In this document: positions 17,201-25,186 of the stretch, piece by piece
Layout: each line of letters begins with the position of its first letter
How positions within the stretch are numbered: the first letter of the stretch is position 1
Origin: Butyrivibrio sp.
GTDB taxonomy: Bacteria > Bacillota_A > Clostridia > Lachnospirales > Lachnospiraceae
Direction of reading: 5' to 3'
Assembly (NCBI RefSeq): GCF_024699075.1
Contig: NZ_JAILQF010000318.1
Location: 1-26,201, forward strand
DNA: 26,201 nt
Notes under the pieces: model-generated
The model's database searches: none
Seen by the model: the letters and a program-made list of their open reading frames with translations, nothing else
Told to the model about the DNA's origin: nothing
Translations under genes and position numbers: made by a program

Positions 17201-18526
17201 AATGATGTGGCTATGTCTGCACTTCCAAAGAATGCAGCGTTTAAAGCGAATGCAAGTAAGGATGTGTATACTTCTTCAATGTCTTTTGACACAGATGGTA
17301 AATATGGATACACGATCACAGTAACTGACCTTGCAGGCAATAAATCCGAGATATATACAAGTGATATATTCGTTATTGATATGACAGCGCCTGATATAAC
17401 ATTTAGCGGAGTTGAGAACTATTCTGCTAATAACTCAGAAGTTGCTCCAGTCCTTATCTATAAGGATGTTAACATTGATCAGAGCGCATCAGTTGTTACA
17501 TTAACAGGAGCTAATCACGGCGAAGTCTCTCAGGACAATGTTCAGACTGTAACAACAGACACTGTAACCATCTCTTATAGCGACTTTGCTTATAACAAAG
17601 AGACAGATGATCTGTATACACTTAGCGTTAGTATCACAGATATGGCAGGTAATGTAACAGAAGACGAACTTGTATTCTCTGTTAATAGATATGGTTCTGT
17701 ATATGTCATAAGTCAAAGCACACAGGAGCTTACTGACAAGTACTACACCAATGAGCCTGTAGAAGTAAGCATTACAGAGATCAACGTAGACAGCCTGACT
17801 TATAAAGAGGTTTCAGTAGACAGAGACGGAGACAGTGAAGTACTCCGCGAAGGAAGAGACTACACAGTAACTACTGAAGGTGATGATAAGTCATGGAAGT
17901 CAATGACCTATACACTTAATGAAGACAACTTCAAAAAAGACGGCAACTATTCCGTAATGGTATATTCCAAGGATAGAGCTACCAATACTCAGGATAACCG
18001 TTCTGCGGAAAAAGAGATCGAGTTTGCAGTTGATACTACAGCACCTTCCGTAGTAACTTCCGGCATTAAGGAAGAAGGAGTATACGAGGAAGAGGAACAT
18101 GATTTCATCATAAATGTAACCGACAACATGGGAATCGAAAGCCTTGTAGTATATACAGGACAGAGTGAACTTAGTGAGCTGGTTTCATTTACAGGAGAAG
18201 ATATTGATAATAATGGTGGAAACTTAACAGTAACCATTCCCGGACTGGAAGAAAGACAGAATGTAATGATCCTCACAACAGACGTTGCAGGTAATCAGTC
18301 AGAGCTTGATTATAACAATATTCTGGTAGCTTCAAATGCTAAGGAGTTAATAGAAGATGAAAAAGCTCCACTAATTAAAGAAATAGATTCTGTTGTACCT
18401 AATCCAAAGCCGGATCCATTTAAGGTATGGGCAGCAGTAGCAGGAGGATTTATAGGAGTTTCCGGTACATCAGCAGCAGGTATATATCTGTATCGTAAGA
18501 AAAAACTACCTAAGACAAAAGAATAA
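14204..18526 (+). CDS. Large Ig-like repeat surface protein, membrane anchored
   Basis: 1440 residues. The start is GTG at 14204, chosen because AAGGAGGA stands eight bases upstream. A signal peptide (about 1-33, hydrophobic TALLTACFIVIGM, cut near SLA-E) is followed by a Ser/Ala/Glu/Thr-rich low-complexity stretch (about 35-160). Many bacterial Ig-like domains follow, marked by repeated D-T-T-A-P-V-V-T-V-T openings, YYNASRTATI strands and TDKAGNxSE closings. The C terminus has one membrane segment (about 1406-1428) and a KKK-rich tail. The role is probably adhesion or cell-surface interaction, but no binding partner can be named. The leader carries a c-di-GMP riboswitch candidate, which would fit control with sessile growth. 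LPKTKE at the very end follows the membrane segment and is not a sortase signal. Confidence 0.85.
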   Translation: MFHSKKGNLFMRVTALLTACFIVIGMSKIQSLAETGGDQGTDEPTISENIDSNNDEGGDTTPNNADAGGLLEDSNPETNSLSDNADTDSTIDAGTEGSTGSSSADGSSEAASSASAENSSDVSNSASTESSSNEASTASTESSSDAASTASTDDKPRVLSSKRELANLSLNISEVELKYANGAKEGDDYRYDKDSVLRTRDAVTISAHVWYQGDKKVSSDQASTAASSTTETVTYDAVKDVTVTITYIDLTSNTQKSCTMEHTGNGYYTYTFPDEVGAYQVVSITAEDQKDHSDSYNSDDATTEDGQKVFYKISVEQNYYNSGNEESTTVNYVTNYNRILSAGNNKTSAYSDDPWISLQGVDDPEVSLTIEFTSYVSIISDTDEINISLIQIDEDGNEVDGEEIKGDVDTTYRCLKTTFTVTFNLPNDKDQYGIYKLSSEGDRFVNCVVNGINNKTDSEGRNGYYYVKIDSTSPVAQNIKVNYESDDGVTGEYSFGGSEEKIVYSTAGLTLKIDTSESYDPPISTGSEDSEENEEVAASGIVKLSYVLYNDEYPLDGDGMPCEVAITDGDTDECEDIRIDLPGISNNEGPVYIANVKLIDAAGNVTLVNEGKVEPVSYVIDNVKPVINFTELDGESLSEGYATDLASTTYFYNHDVTGKLAVTERYIKEVKLSEKSGYMKASLSQPDEVNNELGAVTEYTFSSTGDGDYFFSADAEDMSGNAADTVDGPYFVVDTIAPVITVTYTSGGSSVTPQGKDQSYYNETVIVSLKIEDKHLLQDGIEAVITGTKADGTSVNIPVSTWTNSEGSDIWTAEVELTEDGEYALTAKATDRAQNVSDTYTGKGFTIDRTTPVVTITFDNNSPMNEIYYNASRTATITVKDYTFDSSKCELNINAPDNAPSEGDWNTSGDQTYVKTVSFNNDGRYDFTFKTTDKAGNESETYTISLFIIDTTAPVVTVTYDNDDVRNGFYYNASRTATIQIDEKSFDESLVVIDIQPSDNDVAMSALPKNAAFKANASKDVYTSSMSFDTDGKYGYTITVTDLAGNKSEIYTSDIFVIDMTAPDITFSGVENYSANNSEVAPVLIYKDVNIDQSASVVTLTGANHGEVSQDNVQTVTTDTVTISYSDFAYNKETDDLYTLSVSITDMAGNVTEDELVFSVNRYGSVYVISQSTQELTDKYYTNEPVEVSITEINVDSLTYKEVSVDRDGDSEVLREGRDYTVTTEGDDKSWKSMTYTLNEDNFKKDGNYSVMVYSKDRATNTQDNRSAEKEIEFAVDTTAPSVVTSGIKEEGVYEEEEHDFIINVTDNMGIESLVVYTGQSELSELVSFTGEDIDNNGGNLTVTIPGLEERQNVMILTTDVAGNQSELDYNNILVASNAKELIEDEKAPLIKEIDSVVPNPKPDPFKVWAAVAGGFIGVSGTSAAGIYLYRKKKLPKTKE
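16805..17416 (+). repeat. Duplicated Ig-like modules, 306-bp spacing
   Basis: The string TATTACAATGCATCAAGAAC occurs at 16805 and again at 17111, exactly 306 bp (102 codons) apart, with similar flanking codons (DTTAPVV openings before, TDxAGN closings after). This marks two neighbouring Ig-like modules of the surface protein as a fairly recent in-frame duplication. Confidence 0.75.
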
Positions 18527-18539
18527 AAATCAGTAAAAA

Positions 18540-18572
18540 CAAAGAGTTGACTGTTCAACTCTTTGTTTTTTT
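18540..18572 (+). terminator. Terminator after the surface-protein gene
   Basis: CAAAGAGTTGA (18540-18550) pairs with TCAACTCTTTG (18555-18565) around a CTGT loop, followed by seven T. It lies 13 bases after the stop codon. Confidence 0.95.
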
Positions 18573-18672
18573 GTACTATCATATAAAGGATTGTGTTTAA
18601 ATTTGCAACGAAAACCCCGGGTATTGACCATGGGAGCATGTCAGATAACAGCAGATAAAGAAAGGCAGAAAG

Positions 18673-21600
18673 ATGAGATATTTATTCGACGGAGGATGGA
18701 AATTCCTTGAAACTGATCTTGGTACCTCATATGAAGATATTCAAAAATTAAAAGGAAACTTTAAGAAAGTTGAGATACCTCATGACTATCTTATATATGA
18801 CAGTACAGACCTTTATAGAGATGGTATGGGATGGTATTCCAAGGATTTTGAATATGATCAGGAATCTTCAAAAAGATGTTTTATCACTTTCGAAGGAGTA
18901 TACATGGACAGCGAAGTCTATGTGAACGGACAAAGTGCATGGATATGGAAGTATGGCTATTCTTCTTTTACCTTCGAAATAACACAGTATCTGGTCACAG
19001 GAACCAATAATATAACTGTATCAACAAGATATCAAAACCCCAACACAAGGTGGTACTCGGGTGCCGGTATATACAGAGATGTATGGCTCAATATTACTGG
19101 TGAAACCTGTCTTGCTAATGATGGAGTTTATATATCATCAAGACCGCAGGGAGATGACTTCGTCCTTAGAGTAGAGTCAGAAGTATGCGGAACAAGAGCA
19201 CAGGAAGCGGTGATAAAAGCGGTCATTGACGGCGTATCGTATGAACAGCTGGAAACCGGTGATAATTGCACTCTTACAGATGCTCCTGACTGCGATTACA
19301 AAGACCTTGAAAGCGGAATTAAAAGATACAGATATATAAACGAATATCTGGTTAAGGCTCCAAAGACATGGGATCCTGAAGATCCTAATCTTTATAACAT
19401 AAAAGTCGAGCTCGTTCTTGATGGCCAGGTACAGGATGAATATAGGGCAAGAACTGGATTTAGATGCATCGAACTTGATCCGAACAGAGGATTTATCATA
19501 AATGGCAATAATATTAAATTAAATGGTGTATGTGAACATCATGATCTGGGAGCTTTGGGAAGTGCCTATAATTCAAAAGCAATGAGAAGAAAGCTGATCA
19601 TGCTCAAGAAAATGGGTGTTAATGCCCTTCGCGGAACCCACAACATGGTAGCATGTGACGTTCTTGATCTTCTTGATGAGATGGGCTTTATATTCATATC
19701 AGAAGCATTTGATATGTGGAGAAAACCAAAGACAACATATGACTACGCAAGATTTTTTGACGAATATCATAAAAAAGATGTGGCAAGCTGGGTTCGCCGC
19801 GACAGAAACCATGCATGTGTCGCATTCTTTAGTATAGGTAATGAAATTTATGATACCCATGCAGATGATGACGGACAAAGGATCACCAAAGAACTCTCTG
19901 ACCTTGTCCGCAAATATGATCATAACTGCAATGCATATCCTACTATCGGATCTAACTACATGCCCTGGGAGAATGCAAGAAAGTGCGCAGATATACTGAA
20001 GATTGCAGGATATAACTATGCTGAGAAGTATTATGAAGAGCACCATAAGGCTCACCCTGACTGGGTTATCTACGGAAGTGAGACATCTTCAATAGTTCAG
20101 AGCAGGGGCATATATCATTTCCCGGCATCAGCAAGTGTTCTCTCTGATGATGATGAGCAGTGTTCAAGCCTTGGTAACAGCCAGACAAGCTGGGGTGCCA
20201 AAAGTATAGAAAGCTGTATCAGAGTAGACAGAGACACACCATATTCAATGGGGCAGTTCCTGTGGACAGGTTATGACTATATAGGTGAGCCAACTCCATA
20301 TCATACCAAGAACTCATACTTTGGTCAGATAGATACGGCGGGATTTGCCAAAGATGCTTATTATGAGTGGCAGGCTGCATGGACAGACTACAAAAAGGCT
20401 CCAATGATCCATATATGCCCTTCCTACTGGGACTTCAATGAAGGTCAGACTATAGATCTTAAGATAGTATCTAACGCACCGAAGGCAGAGCTGTACATAA
20501 ATGGCCAGAACATGGGCAGCTGCGAGTTATCCAATAAGCCCGGGTCAGGAAGCAGGATAGAATGGAATCTTCAGGTCCCATATACAAAAGGTATAGTTGA
20601 AGCCAGGGCTCTTGATGAAGATGGTAATGTATGTGCAAGTGATGTTATAAGAAGCTTTGAAGATGCAGTAAAGCTCGAACTTAAGCCGTCATATGGCAAC
20701 AATTTTATAGATCCTTTGGAAAAAGAAATAAAGCTTATTGCTAATACAAGAGACCTTGCCTTTATAGAAATATCTGCCCTTGATAAAAATGGCGTTCAGG
20801 TATTAAATGCTCAGAACAGAGTAAATGTAAAAGTTACAGGAGCAGGAAGACTGGTAGGACTTGATAATGGCGACAGCTCTGATCTTGACAGCTATAAGGG
20901 AATAAGCAGAAGGCTCTTTGGAGGCAAGCTTCTTGCGATCATAGAAGCTACTGATAAAGAAGGCGATATAAGTATCGCTGTACAAAGCAGAGGTCTTGAA
21001 GAAGCCACACTTACACTTAAGAGCGTAGGTGATAATGAAAAAGGTACAAGGTATGTAGTCAGAGACAATTCTGATAATTATGATACTCAAAGTATAGTGT
21101 GCTACGAGCCTCTTGAAGTAACACAGGCAAGTGGTGATACAGAAATAGTCCTGGGACAAAAGGATGAAATCCCTGTAAGGAAGATTGAACTTATAAATGA
21201 AAAAGGCAGCAGCCTTTTTGATCAGGATCAAAAAGAAATAAAAGTCTGCGCAAAAATATTGCCGGATAACGCCAGCTATAAAGATATAACCTTCCAGGTA
21301 GTAACAGAATTTGGAGTAAGATCCAATCTGGCAGACCTTGAAGTATCCGGTAATGAAGCAGTTATAAAAGCCAAGGGAGATGGAAGATTCTATCTAAGAG
21401 CACTTTCTGATAACGGAAGTGGAAAGACAAGGATCATCTCATATATGGATTTTGAAGCTAAAGGACTTGGAGCAGCATTCCTTGACCCATACAGCTTTGT
21501 AGCAGGAAGCCTGTATGAAAGCTTTGAAGGAGAAGTCGGCAATGGTAATGACAAAGGCGTTGCAACTGCAAGAGGCCAGCGAACCCTTGTCACATACGAT

Positions 21601-22221
21601 AAGCTTGACTTCGGAAAAGATAGCGCTGATGAGATCACTATACCTGTATTCTCGCTTGATGGAGGAGCTAACAGGATCCAAATATTGTCAGATGGAGAAG
21701 TGCTTGCCGATGAAATCTATGATAAGCCGCCTATGTGGAATGTATATCAGGAAGTCACCTGGAAGCTTAAAAAGCCGCTTACAGGAGTATGCAATCTGAG
21801 CTTTGAAACCTGGGACAAGCTCCATCTAAAGGGCTTTGAATTCAAAAAGAATAAGAGAGCATTTGAAAGCCTTCTTGCCATAGATGCTGATGAAATCTAT
21901 GGTGATACCTATACCAAAGGAAAAGATATGGTAGCCGGAATAGGCAATAATGTATCTCTGGTATATAAGGACATGAATTTTGGTGATGAAAAGCCATCCA
22001 AAGTAACAATCTGCGGAAGAGCCAGAGATGAAAGAAATACTATCCATATCCTATTCGACGGGGATGGCATCAACACAAGAGAAATACTGGAAGTTGAGCC
22101 TTCAGATGATATCACAGAGTATACTTTTGATATAAGCAGAATAGAAGGTGACGGTACTATTACTTTCGTATTCCTTCCGGGAAGTAACTTCGACATGAAG
22201 AGCTTCAGATTTGAAAGATAA
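18673..22221 (+). CDS. GH2 beta-galactosidase-type enzyme with C-terminal modules
   Basis: 1182 residues, longer than the 600-1050 typical of the family. The N terminus (FDGGWKF, VEIPHDY, YSKDFEY, FEGVYMDSEVYVNG, YQNPNTRWYSGAGIYRDVWL) is the GH2 jelly-roll domain. An Ig-like domain and a TIM barrel follow (about 265-590) with GVCEHHDLG, NALRGTHN, FFSIGNEIYD (acid/base E391) and YGSETSS (nucleophile E470). A DUF4982-like domain (about 590-660), further beta domains and two CBM6-like beta-sandwich modules (about 935-1060 and 1065-1182) complete it. No signal peptide is seen, so it should be cytosolic. Substrate could be a beta-galactoside or a related beta-glycoside; sequence alone does not decide. 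The ribosome site is weak (AAAGGCAGAAAG) and no clear promoter was found in the 100 bp upstream. Confidence 0.9.
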   Translation: MRYLFDGGWKFLETDLGTSYEDIQKLKGNFKKVEIPHDYLIYDSTDLYRDGMGWYSKDFEYDQESSKRCFITFEGVYMDSEVYVNGQSAWIWKYGYSSFTFEITQYLVTGTNNITVSTRYQNPNTRWYSGAGIYRDVWLNITGETCLANDGVYISSRPQGDDFVLRVESEVCGTRAQEAVIKAVIDGVSYEQLETGDNCTLTDAPDCDYKDLESGIKRYRYINEYLVKAPKTWDPEDPNLYNIKVELVLDGQVQDEYRARTGFRCIELDPNRGFIINGNNIKLNGVCEHHDLGALGSAYNSKAMRRKLIMLKKMGVNALRGTHNMVACDVLDLLDEMGFIFISEAFDMWRKPKTTYDYARFFDEYHKKDVASWVRRDRNHACVAFFSIGNEIYDTHADDDGQRITKELSDLVRKYDHNCNAYPTIGSNYMPWENARKCADILKIAGYNYAEKYYEEHHKAHPDWVIYGSETSSIVQSRGIYHFPASASVLSDDDEQCSSLGNSQTSWGAKSIESCIRVDRDTPYSMGQFLWTGYDYIGEPTPYHTKNSYFGQIDTAGFAKDAYYEWQAAWTDYKKAPMIHICPSYWDFNEGQTIDLKIVSNAPKAELYINGQNMGSCELSNKPGSGSRIEWNLQVPYTKGIVEARALDEDGNVCASDVIRSFEDAVKLELKPSYGNNFIDPLEKEIKLIANTRDLAFIEISALDKNGVQVLNAQNRVNVKVTGAGRLVGLDNGDSSDLDSYKGISRRLFGGKLLAIIEATDKEGDISIAVQSRGLEEATLTLKSVGDNEKGTRYVVRDNSDNYDTQSIVCYEPLEVTQASGDTEIVLGQKDEIPVRKIELINEKGSSLFDQDQKEIKVCAKILPDNASYKDITFQVVTEFGVRSNLADLEVSGNEAVIKAKGDGRFYLRALSDNGSGKTRIISYMDFEAKGLGAAFLDPYSFVAGSLYESFEGEVGNGNDKGVATARGQRTLVTYDKLDFGKDSADEITIPVFSLDGGANRIQILSDGEVLADEIYDKPPMWNVYQEVTWKLKKPLTGVCNLSFETWDKLHLKGFEFKKNKRAFESLLAIDADEIYGDTYTKGKDMVAGIGNNVSLVYKDMNFGDEKPSKVTICGRARDERNTIHILFDGDGINTREILEVEPSDDITEYTFDISRIEGDGTITFVFLPGSNFDMKSFRFER

Positions 22222-22261
22222 AAAAGAAATATTATGATGTAGATGTCAAAATTATGTTTTG

Positions 22262-22300
22262 CAGCGCCAATTAGCATAACCTGTTAATGGCGCTGTTTTT
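22262..22300 (+). terminator. Terminator after the GH2 gene
   Basis: CAGCGCCA (22262-22269) pairs with TGGCGCTG (22288-22295), extended by TTA/TAA with one bulged A, and is followed by five T. Confidence 0.9.
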
Positions 22301-22368
22301 GCGTATATAGAAATCTAAAATTTTAACAAAAATTTATCAGGTTTTTTGGATAAAATTCAAAGAAAAAT

Positions 22369-22457
22369 TGCATTGTACACAATGCATATGCAGTTCGTCG
22401 CATATTTTTGTCGTTTCGTCGGAAAATCACCCACAAGAGTAAAAAAATATGTATAAT
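22369..22457 (+). promoter_or_regulatory. Promoter region of the pseudoprotease-FHA operon
   Basis: The -10 TATAAT is at 22452-22457, and the expected -35 site reads ACCCAC, not a consensus. Upstream are GCAGTTCG (22390-22397) and TTCGTC (22415-22420); the 7-mer TTCGTCG occurs in both boxes. Spacing matches the promoter at 8602-8670. Further upstream TGCATTGT-AC-ACAATGCA (22369-22386) is a perfect 8-bp inverted repeat with a 2-bp centre. The rest of the 22222-22526 gap holds only the GH2 terminator and AT-rich sequence. Confidence 0.62.
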
Positions 22458-22526
22458 AGCGAAAGCATTTGAGAGAAAAAATTCAGAGATATTTATATAT
22501 ACTGTAACAAGTTCAAGGAGCGGGAA

Positions 22527-24329
22527 ATGAGCAAGTCTATATGTAAAAGAATTATTGCAGGAATTATGACAGTCTTAGTAAGTAGCATGATCATGATGTC
22601 ACCTGTGCAGGCGACAAGTGCTGAAGGCTTTAGTAGTTCTGAAAGTGATTCTTCTGTACAAGAAAGCACGGCTACTGTAGAAGAGTCATCAGTAGAATCT
22701 ATGGCTGCAAGTTCCTTAGAGGCTACGGATACACAAGCTTCAACAACTGATGACAGCGATGTAAGTAATGATTCAGGCACTGGTAGCAGTCTTGAGGATG
22801 AAGAAATAGATCTTTCGGCACCAATGACCGAAAATGTTGCAGATGCAACCAAAGGAATAGTACAGGTTAATAGTATATATACAGATGATGCTGGCAAAGA
22901 GCATATCATACTTGGATGTACAGGATTTCTGATAGGAAATACTGAGGATGGTGAATATGTTATTACTACAAACAGTGTCGTAGCACCAACAAAGCCAACA
23001 AGAGATGATGCATTTGCTACCATTGGTGTAGATGAAGAAGAGGATGAATGGGACAAGATAGACTTGAAAGCCCAGGTAGTTGTACAAGGCGATATAACAA
23101 TAGAAGCAACTGTAGTTACAAGAAGCCCTGAGCTAAATATTGCAATACTAAAACTTTCACAGCCGCTGTATAACAGAACCCCACTTACAATTCTTACATC
23201 TGATGAAATTGAAAGCCAAAAGCCTTATAAAGCGACAGAAACAGTATATGCGCTGGGCTTCCCGTTTGCAGTAAGGTATGACAGAAATACCGTAATGTAT
23301 GATCAGGATGATGTAACAATGTCATCGGGAAGTATAGCTAATAACAAAACCTATAATGATATTCATGTTGTAGAGCATGATTGTCTTATAACCGGTAATA
23401 ACTGTGGAGGACCACTCCTTAACGAAAAAGGTTATGTAATAGGAATAAATGAGCAGAAGAAAGATGGAAGATACTACTGCTCAGTTGACAGTGCAGAACT
23501 TGTCATAATACTTGATGCTCTTGGAATCACATATAGTAAGATTACAACGACTGATCTTATAGAGCAGGAAGAAGCAGAAAATGCAGCGATGGAGGCATCT
23601 GCAGCGGCAGAAGCATCAAGGCAGGCAGCAGCAAATAAAGCAAGTACCGTGACAACAGAAAAAGTGATAATCAATCAGGAAATACCTAAATGGATATATA
23701 TAGCAATGATCGGACTTGGCGTAGGAATAGTCCTTGTTATTATTGTACTTCTGGTAATGATATTGAACAAAAATAAGGAAAAGAAGCCAAAAGTCCCCAA
23801 AGAGAAGAAAAACAAAAAGCCTAAAGAAGAAATTCCTGATGGTGCAGGAAGATATAATAATCTTCCTGAAAAAAAGAAAGCAGTAATTCCTAACGCAGAT
23901 CAGATTGTGAAGGGAACACCAAATGTAGCAGCACAAGGAATGACAGGTTCATCAGATACATCAATTCTTGGTGGCGGAGACAGTAATGCTACGACAGTAC
24001 TTGGAAGTGCAACACCTCAAAGTAAGCGATTCACATATTATGGTAATCTGCTAAGACGTAAGAATGGTGAGAATCATGTTATAGACAAGACCAAATATAC
24101 AATTGGTAAAGACAGTCTTCATGTTGATCTGTGTATCAAAGATAATAGTGCGATCAGCAGACAGCATGCAGTCATAGAAGCCAGAGACGGAGTAATATAC
24201 ATTACTGACTTAGGTTCTACTAACGGAACATTTCTAAATGGAAAGCGATTAGCTCAGGGGCAGGCTAATGAGATCCATTATGGAGACACCATCCTGATCG
24301 CAGATGAGGAATTTGGCTATAGAAAGTGA
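22527..24329 (+). CDS. Membrane pseudo-trypsin with cytoplasmic FHA domain
   Basis: 600 residues. Signal peptide or anchor at 1-30, then a Ser/Glu-rich linker (31-100). Residues 107-335 form a trypsin/HtrA-like domain: GCTGFLIG, EYVITTNSVV, ELNIAILKL, TGNNCGGPLLNEKGYVIGI. By alignment with HtrA motifs (TNNHVV, DxAVLK, GNSGGP) the triad is replaced: His by S150, Asp by N204, Ser by C293. A membrane segment (389-413) and a Lys-rich stretch follow. An FHA domain (about 523-590) closes the protein, with TIGKD, ISRQHAVI (S544, R545, H547) and GSTNGTFLNG, the phosphothreonine-binding residues intact. It would sense something outside and bind a phosphorylated partner inside. The start has the site CAAGGAGCGGGAA. 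WXG100-type genes follow 91 bp downstream, so a T7SS role is inferred from context. Confidence 0.85.
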   Translation: MSKSICKRIIAGIMTVLVSSMIMMSPVQATSAEGFSSSESDSSVQESTATVEESSVESMAASSLEATDTQASTTDDSDVSNDSGTGSSLEDEEIDLSAPMTENVADATKGIVQVNSIYTDDAGKEHIILGCTGFLIGNTEDGEYVITTNSVVAPTKPTRDDAFATIGVDEEEDEWDKIDLKAQVVVQGDITIEATVVTRSPELNIAILKLSQPLYNRTPLTILTSDEIESQKPYKATETVYALGFPFAVRYDRNTVMYDQDDVTMSSGSIANNKTYNDIHVVEHDCLITGNNCGGPLLNEKGYVIGINEQKKDGRYYCSVDSAELVIILDALGITYSKITTTDLIEQEEAENAAMEASAAAEASRQAAANKASTVTTEKVIINQEIPKWIYIAMIGLGVGIVLVIIVLLVMILNKNKEKKPKVPKEKKNKKPKEEIPDGAGRYNNLPEKKKAVIPNADQIVKGTPNVAAQGMTGSSDTSILGGGDSNATTVLGSATPQSKRFTYYGNLLRRKNGENHVIDKTKYTIGKDSLHVDLCIKDNSAISRQHAVIEARDGVIYITDLGSTNGTFLNGKRLAQGQANEIHYGDTILIADEEFGYRK

Positions 24330-24420
24330 TCATATACAAATAATAAAAATGATATATTTGCCGTAAATACGTGCATTTATATAAATAAGAAAAGTAAAAG
24401 TTTAAAAGGAGGAACTAAAA

Positions 24421-24729
24421 ATGGCAGAAACTAGCGGATATGTAGGAATGAACGTCTCAGATGTTGAGACTCAAGTAACTTCACTTGAAACTGTCGCAGG
24501 TAACATGGATGAGCTTGTAACAAGTGTATCAGGATTACAGGGACCACTGGAAGAAAACTGGCAGGGTATCGAAGCAACAGCAGCTACAGATTATCTTAAT
24601 AACTTAGCTACAAAGATGGCTGATATGTCAGAAAATTTGAGAGCAATAAGCTCATGGGTTAAGACAACCAAGGAAGGCTATGAAGAAGCTGCCTCAGAAG
24701 GTGCGAAAGCATACGGCGGCGAAGGCTGA
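24421..24729 (+). CDS. WXG100 family protein (ESAT-6-like)
   Basis: 102 residues, the usual size of about 100. Two helices flank the WXG turn W47-Q48-G49 (LEENWQGIEATAA). No signal peptide. Such proteins are exported by type VII secretion as helical-hairpin dimers. The C-terminal YxxxD/E signal of the actinobacterial type is not clear; the tail has EGYEEAASEG. The ribosome site AAAGGAGGAACTAAAA is very strong, which suggests high expression. First of a run of small genes after the FHA protein. Confidence 0.88.
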   Translation: MAETSGYVGMNVSDVETQVTSLETVAGNMDELVTSVSGLQGPLEENWQGIEATAATDYLNNLATKMADMSENLRAISSWVKTTKEGYEEAASEGAKAYGGEG

Positions 24730-24774
24730 TCAAAACAATGTTAGAAATAATACTAAAGAAAAGGAGATAACAAA

Positions 24775-25080
24775 ATGAGTTACGGTTCAGACGCAATTCG
24801 CGCTAATACAGAAGAAGTATCATCTACAGGTAGTCAATTATCAACTTTTGCTGAGACTCTGCAAGGATACATCGACACAGCTAAGACAGTAGTAGATACA
24901 ATTGTAGATGATACAGACGGAGCAGCATCAACAACACTTGATGATACCTTTTATGATCTTTATAACGATCTTAAACAGTACGTTGAGCAGCTTGAGATCC
25001 TTGGAAGCAATGTTCAGGTATCAGCTAGCAATATGGATACAATCGACCAGACAGCATCAAGTTCTCTTTCTTATTCATAA
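24775..25080 (+). CDS. ESAT-6-like small helical protein without WXG
   Basis: 101 residues, same size as its neighbour. It is predicted all-helical (IRANTEEVSSTGSQLSTFAETLQGYIDTAKTVV, then TFYDLYNDLKQYVEQLEILGSNVQVSASNM). There is no WxG in the central turn, which instead reads DDTDGAAST. The ribosome site is AAAGGAGATAACAAA, 45 bp after the previous stop. Likely partner or second substrate of the T7SS, possibly forming a heterodimer with the WXG100 protein. The assignment rests on size, helicity and position. Confidence 0.7.
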   Translation: MSYGSDAIRANTEEVSSTGSQLSTFAETLQGYIDTAKTVVDTIVDDTDGAASTTLDDTFYDLYNDLKQYVEQLEILGSNVQVSASNMDTIDQTASSSLSYS

Positions 25081-25124
25081 GAGTAATAGCTGTAATAATG
25101 TATTTACAAGCTGGTTAGAACTTA

Positions 25125-25154
25125 CCCGGAATTGGTGTCACAGCCAATTTCGGG
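25125..25154 (+). other. Intercistronic hairpin without T run
   Basis: CCCGGAATTGG (25125-25135) pairs with CCAATTTCGGG (25144-25154), 11 bp with one G-U, around an 8-nt loop. The following bases are ACTATAAAT, so it is not a standard terminator. It could be an mRNA processing or stability element that separates levels of the small helical proteins from those of downstream genes. Confidence 0.6.
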
Positions 25155-25176
25155 ACTATAAATAATTATTATAAAT

Positions 25177-25182
25177 GGAGGA
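25177..25182 (+). promoter_or_regulatory. Ribosome site that decides the start at 25187
   Basis: GGAGGA lies five bases before ATG 25187. The earlier in-frame ATG at 25175 overlaps this site and has no site of its own, so 25187 is the better start. Confidence 0.8.
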
Positions 25183-25186
25183 AGAT

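Noticed and set aside
18503..18526. LPKTKE as a sortase LPxTG signal
   Set aside because: It follows the membrane segment and the lysine tail instead of preceding them, and lacks the Gly.
13779..18614. Shared 13-mer TTTGCAACGAAAA at 13779 and 18602
   Set aside because: AT-rich 13-mers recur by chance in 26 kb, the surroundings do not align and the positions relative to genes differ.
25175..25186. Earlier ATG for the coiled-coil gene
   Set aside because: It overlaps the GGAGGA ribosome site that serves the ATG at 25187.
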